Part shown: positions 61,654 through 64,000 of the stretch, in pieces
Layout: each line of letters begins with the position of its first letter
Numbering within the stretch: position 1 is the stretch's first letter
Source of the DNA: JAKQDH01 sp029558835
GTDB lineage: Bacteria > Planctomycetota > Phycisphaerae > UBA1845
Length of the DNA stretch: 64,000 bases
Direction: 5' to 3'
Assembly: GCA_035356615.1 (NCBI GenBank)
Contig: DAOQSN010000001.1
Coordinates: 186,001-250,000 of the forward strand
Program-made: the position numbers and the translations under genes
The notes under the pieces: model-generated
The model's input: only the letters and a program-made list of their open reading frames with translations
Told to the model about the DNA's origin: nothing
The model's database searches: none

Positions 61654-63930
61654 TCATGCTGAATTCCTCCGCCGCCCTGCCAGATTGTGGTACAGCAGCG
61701 ACGCCGCCATCAACAGCGCCCCGAGCACGCCGAACGACACAATGCGGTACACCATCTCCAGGTGCGCCAGGTCAATCAGAAACGCCTTCAGGACGGTTAC
61801 CCCGAACAGCACCAGAGCGGCCCAGCGCAGGACGAGGTGACGCCGCACGATCCCCAACACCAGGGCCAGCACGGCGGCCGCACTCCAGAACACCGACACG
61901 ATCTGCTGCGCTGACTGCGCCGGATTCCTGAAGCGCTCGCGCAGCGGCTCGAACTCGAACATGCGCAGGATCTCAAACGTGCCCGTCCAGACCAGCAGCA
62001 GCAGGATCACGGCCGCCCCGGCCGCCGACAGCGACGCCGGCGACGCACCCACGTCCACCCACGCGGGCGGCACGTACGCGCGCCGGGACACGACGGCCAC
62101 CAGCAGGGCCGTGCCGAGCCCGGACAGCACGATGCGATTGAGAATGACGCCGTGCACTTCGGACCAGCTTCCGCCGAGGGCGGCCTCCAGCGTGTCCGAG
62201 GTGAGGAACTTGCAGACTGCCGCGACGGTGACGGCCAGGGACACCAGGTTCGCCGCCCGCACGCGCCAGCCCAGCCCCCACCAGGCCAGCGCCAGCACAA
62301 TCCAACCCCACGTGGCCGCGTGCCGTGCCCAATGATGCGCGAGGATGCCCATGATGAGCGCGCAGCCCACGATGACCAGCAAGGCCGGCAGCCAGACCTC
62401 GTCCTGAGAAACCACTCGACGCCAGGTGAGCACGGCCGAGGCGGCATACGCACCGACCGCGGTGAACCCGAAACAGAGCATGGCCCAGGTGACGGGAAAC
62501 GACTCGGCTTGCAGCACCGCCTGCGCCAACTCCGCATCGTGCAGGTCAAAGACCAGGAGATGCCCGACGGCGCAGGCCAGCACGCCCAATCCCTTGAGCC
62601 GTGGCCACAGGCTGGGCACGCCGCGGCAGAAGTAGAACGTGACCACCGCCTGGATCGTCCACGCCACCGTCACCAGGTAGCGATCGAACAGCAGCGGCGC
62701 CACCAGCGCCAGCAGCACCGCCCCACCGTGCCAGAACGCCTGTCGCGCCGGCGCGGAGACGCCCTCGGGGCGACACACCTGCCACGCGGCCAGCCATTGC
62801 CCGGCCGCACCCACCAGGAAGATGAATCCCAGCGGAATGAAGGCCGTCTCATGCAACACGAAGTACAACGCGCCGATGGCCAGGGCGGTATCCAGGCGGA
62901 TCAGCACGGCCGTCACCCGCGGCCACTGCACGGCGCCGCGGTACAGGGCCACCAGCAGCTCGCCGGTGAATAACAGGTAGAAGCCCAGCACGAACGCGGC
63001 CGTGGCCGTCTGGGCGGGAAAGGCGTAGTACTGCGCCGCCCACAGACCGAAGACGAGGATCGTGCCGACGCGCGTCAGCACCCGCAGCACGTCCCACCCG
63101 CGAAACGCGGCGCACACCAGCAGGCCGACATCCAGCAGCACGATGTACGTCAGCAGCGCCACCTGTCGGTTCGTACCGGTGTTGAGGAAAAACGGCGTGG
63201 CGAATCCACCGACCACGGCCAGCAGGGCCACTCCCAGGAGGCGACGATGCACCGCCACCCCGGCCGCCAGGGCCGTCACCAGCGTGTAAAGGCTGCCGGC
63301 CGCGTTCACGTCGATCAGATTGTAGAGTCCGTGCGCTCCATACACGGCCGCGTAGAGCACGGCCACCCCACATCCCAGCAGACCGGCCGCGAACGTCCGC
63401 AAGAAACGCGTGAAGCACGCCTCGCCCACCCCCACCAGCGCCAGCCCGAAGATGCCCGCCAGCGTCACGCGCGTGGTCGGACTGAGCCAACCCTGCTCGA
63501 AGGCGTACTTGACGAAGAACGCGACGGCCAGGAACAAGACCAGCGCGCCGGCCCGGTTCAGCCAGACGCGGCCGATGCGCAGTTCCATGTCCACGCCGCG
63601 TGACGGAGCGCCGTCCCGCGTGCCAGTGGCAACCGAGGGCGCCGGCTCAGGCGCGGATTTGCCGAGAGAGGCCCAGGTGGGCAAGACCGGCAGCGCACCC
63701 GGTGGAGCAACCACGCCACCGGAAGAGGTCACCGGGCGAGGTGTCAACGGCTGAGGTGCGACCGAGGGAGGTGCTGTCGGCCGGGACTCCACTGCCACCG
63801 GCGCTGCCGTCTCCTCGTGTCGGTCTTCGAGCCCGGCCACCCGGGCCCGAAGGGCGGACAGATTCAGCTCGATGTTCGTCAGCGCGGAGCGTATCGCCTT
63901 CAGTTCATCGTCGAATGAGGAGTTCACCAT
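61654..63930 (-). CDS. DUF2339 multi-pass membrane protein
   Basis: A 758-residue protein. A soluble N-terminal part with a short coiled coil (FDDELKAIRSALTNIELN) and a Pro/Ala-rich linker (to about residue 115) leads to MELRIGRVWLNRAGALVLFL, the conserved entry of DUF2339, then roughly 20 hydrophobic segments. Typical stretches are GVGEACFTRFLRTFAAGLLG, GVAVLYAAVYGAHGLYNLID, ALLAVVGGFATPFFLNTGTN and near the end VLKAFLIDLAHLEMVYRIVS. Function is unknown for the whole family; links to envelope glycans have been proposed only by context. The start is placed at ATG 63930; the ribosome-binding site is weak. Confidence 0.85.
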   Translation of the reverse strand: MVNSSFDDELKAIRSALTNIELNLSALRARVAGLEDRHEETAAPVAVESRPTAPPSVAPQPLTPRPVTSSGGVVAPPGALPVLPTWASLGKSAPEPAPSVATGTRDGAPSRGVDMELRIGRVWLNRAGALVLFLAVAFFVKYAFEQGWLSPTTRVTLAGIFGLALVGVGEACFTRFLRTFAAGLLGCGVAVLYAAVYGAHGLYNLIDVNAAGSLYTLVTALAAGVAVHRRLLGVALLAVVGGFATPFFLNTGTNRQVALLTYIVLLDVGLLVCAAFRGWDVLRVLTRVGTILVFGLWAAQYYAFPAQTATAAFVLGFYLLFTGELLVALYRGAVQWPRVTAVLIRLDTALAIGALYFVLHETAFIPLGFIFLVGAAGQWLAAWQVCRPEGVSAPARQAFWHGGAVLLALVAPLLFDRYLVTVAWTIQAVVTFYFCRGVPSLWPRLKGLGVLACAVGHLLVFDLHDAELAQAVLQAESFPVTWAMLCFGFTAVGAYAASAVLTWRRVVSQDEVWLPALLVIVGCALIMGILAHHWARHAATWGWIVLALAWWGLGWRVRAANLVSLAVTVAAVCKFLTSDTLEAALGGSWSEVHGVILNRIVLSGLGTALLVAVVSRRAYVPPAWVDVGASPASLSAAGAAVILLLLVWTGTFEILRMFEFEPLRERFRNPAQSAQQIVSVFWSAAAVLALVLGIVRRHLVLRWAALVLFGVTVLKAFLIDLAHLEMVYRIVSFGVLGALLMAASLLYHNLAGRRRNSA

Positions 63931-63947
63931 GACCTGACCATCCCCAA

Positions 63948-63968
63948 CCGAGCCCGAGCGGAAGCGAG
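63948..63968 (+). repeat. family E 21-mer, third copy
   Basis: CCGAGCCCGAGCGGAAGCGA plus G, just upstream of the DUF2339 start and followed by GC-rich sequence to the window end. Also at 51194 and 59995. Confidence 0.55.
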
Positions 63969-64000
63969 CGGGCCCCTCGCGGGCGTACCACATGCACGTC

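Overview
The window is GC-rich DNA, about two thirds GC by eye, that most resembles an uncultured Planctomycetota genome, probably Phycisphaerae-like. This is inferred from gene content only. The clues are a prepilin-type protein with an H-X9-DG motif, a DUF1080 lipoprotein, secreted proteins with Asp-rich dockerin-like C-termini, a Gfo/Idh/MocA oxidoreductase beside a sugar isomerase/epimerase-type protein, and many palindromic intergenic repeats. A kdsA gene points to a lipopolysaccharide-bearing outer membrane. There is no rRNA, CRISPR array, recognisable transposase, phage module or plasmid origin.

Layout. 1-1374: the 5' end of a secreted protein on the minus strand, then about 1.3 kb without a supported gene. 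1375-9550: an isochorismatase-fold protein lacking catalytic residues, larE, dnaE, recG and a LysM lipoprotein. 10013-13249: a zinc-ribbon membrane protein and two tandem paralogous secreted proteins with a secretin-STN-like domain. 13503-19543: a spermidine-synthase-like membrane protein split by a frameshift at a C8 run, a WecA/TagO-type glycosyltransferase and a B12-radical SAM protein. 19470-21907: a retropepsin-like gene with a small partner, an empty stretch and a prepilin-like gene. 22221-30577: glyA, an unknown protein, a thioredoxin-fold/TPR protein, a HAD phosphatase-like protein, a long phosphohexomutase and tRNA-Met(CAT). 30902-40390: DUF1080 lipoprotein, GNAT acetyltransferase, MFS permease, TIM-barrel isomerase-like protein, Gfo/Idh/MocA oxidoreductase, tRNA-Arg(TCT), small M48 lipoprotein, cysteine synthase and an NhaD-type antiporter. 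40830-51559: small unknowns, a NifX-domain protein, a divergent FolD, a membrane M48 protease, a coiled-coil periplasmic protein, a partly duplicated metallo-beta-lactamase-fold gene flanking a beta-helix protein, and a LolA-fold protein. 51808-63930: aminotransferase, TlpA-like protein with recO, accB-accC with an M24 peptidase upstream, kdsA, an FG-GAP protein and a DUF2339 membrane protein.

Most genes are single housekeeping or envelope functions rather than one pathway. The clearest cooperating sets are accB-accC (malonyl-CoA synthesis), the tlpA-like/recO pair with overlapping stop and start, and glyA plus folD (one-carbon metabolism, although this FolD is atypical). dnaE, recG and recO serve DNA replication and repair. 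Many intergenic gaps hold repeats from at least eight families, several of them hairpins of about 100 bases.

No island-scale novel system is evident. The best leads are the FolD homologue with all recognised cyclohydrolase residues changed, the 227-base identical block shared by an intact and a truncated metallo-hydrolase gene, the retropepsin two-gene module that abuts and probably truncates a radical SAM gene, the tandem STN-like pair, and the GGGTGGCATG hairpin repeat family.
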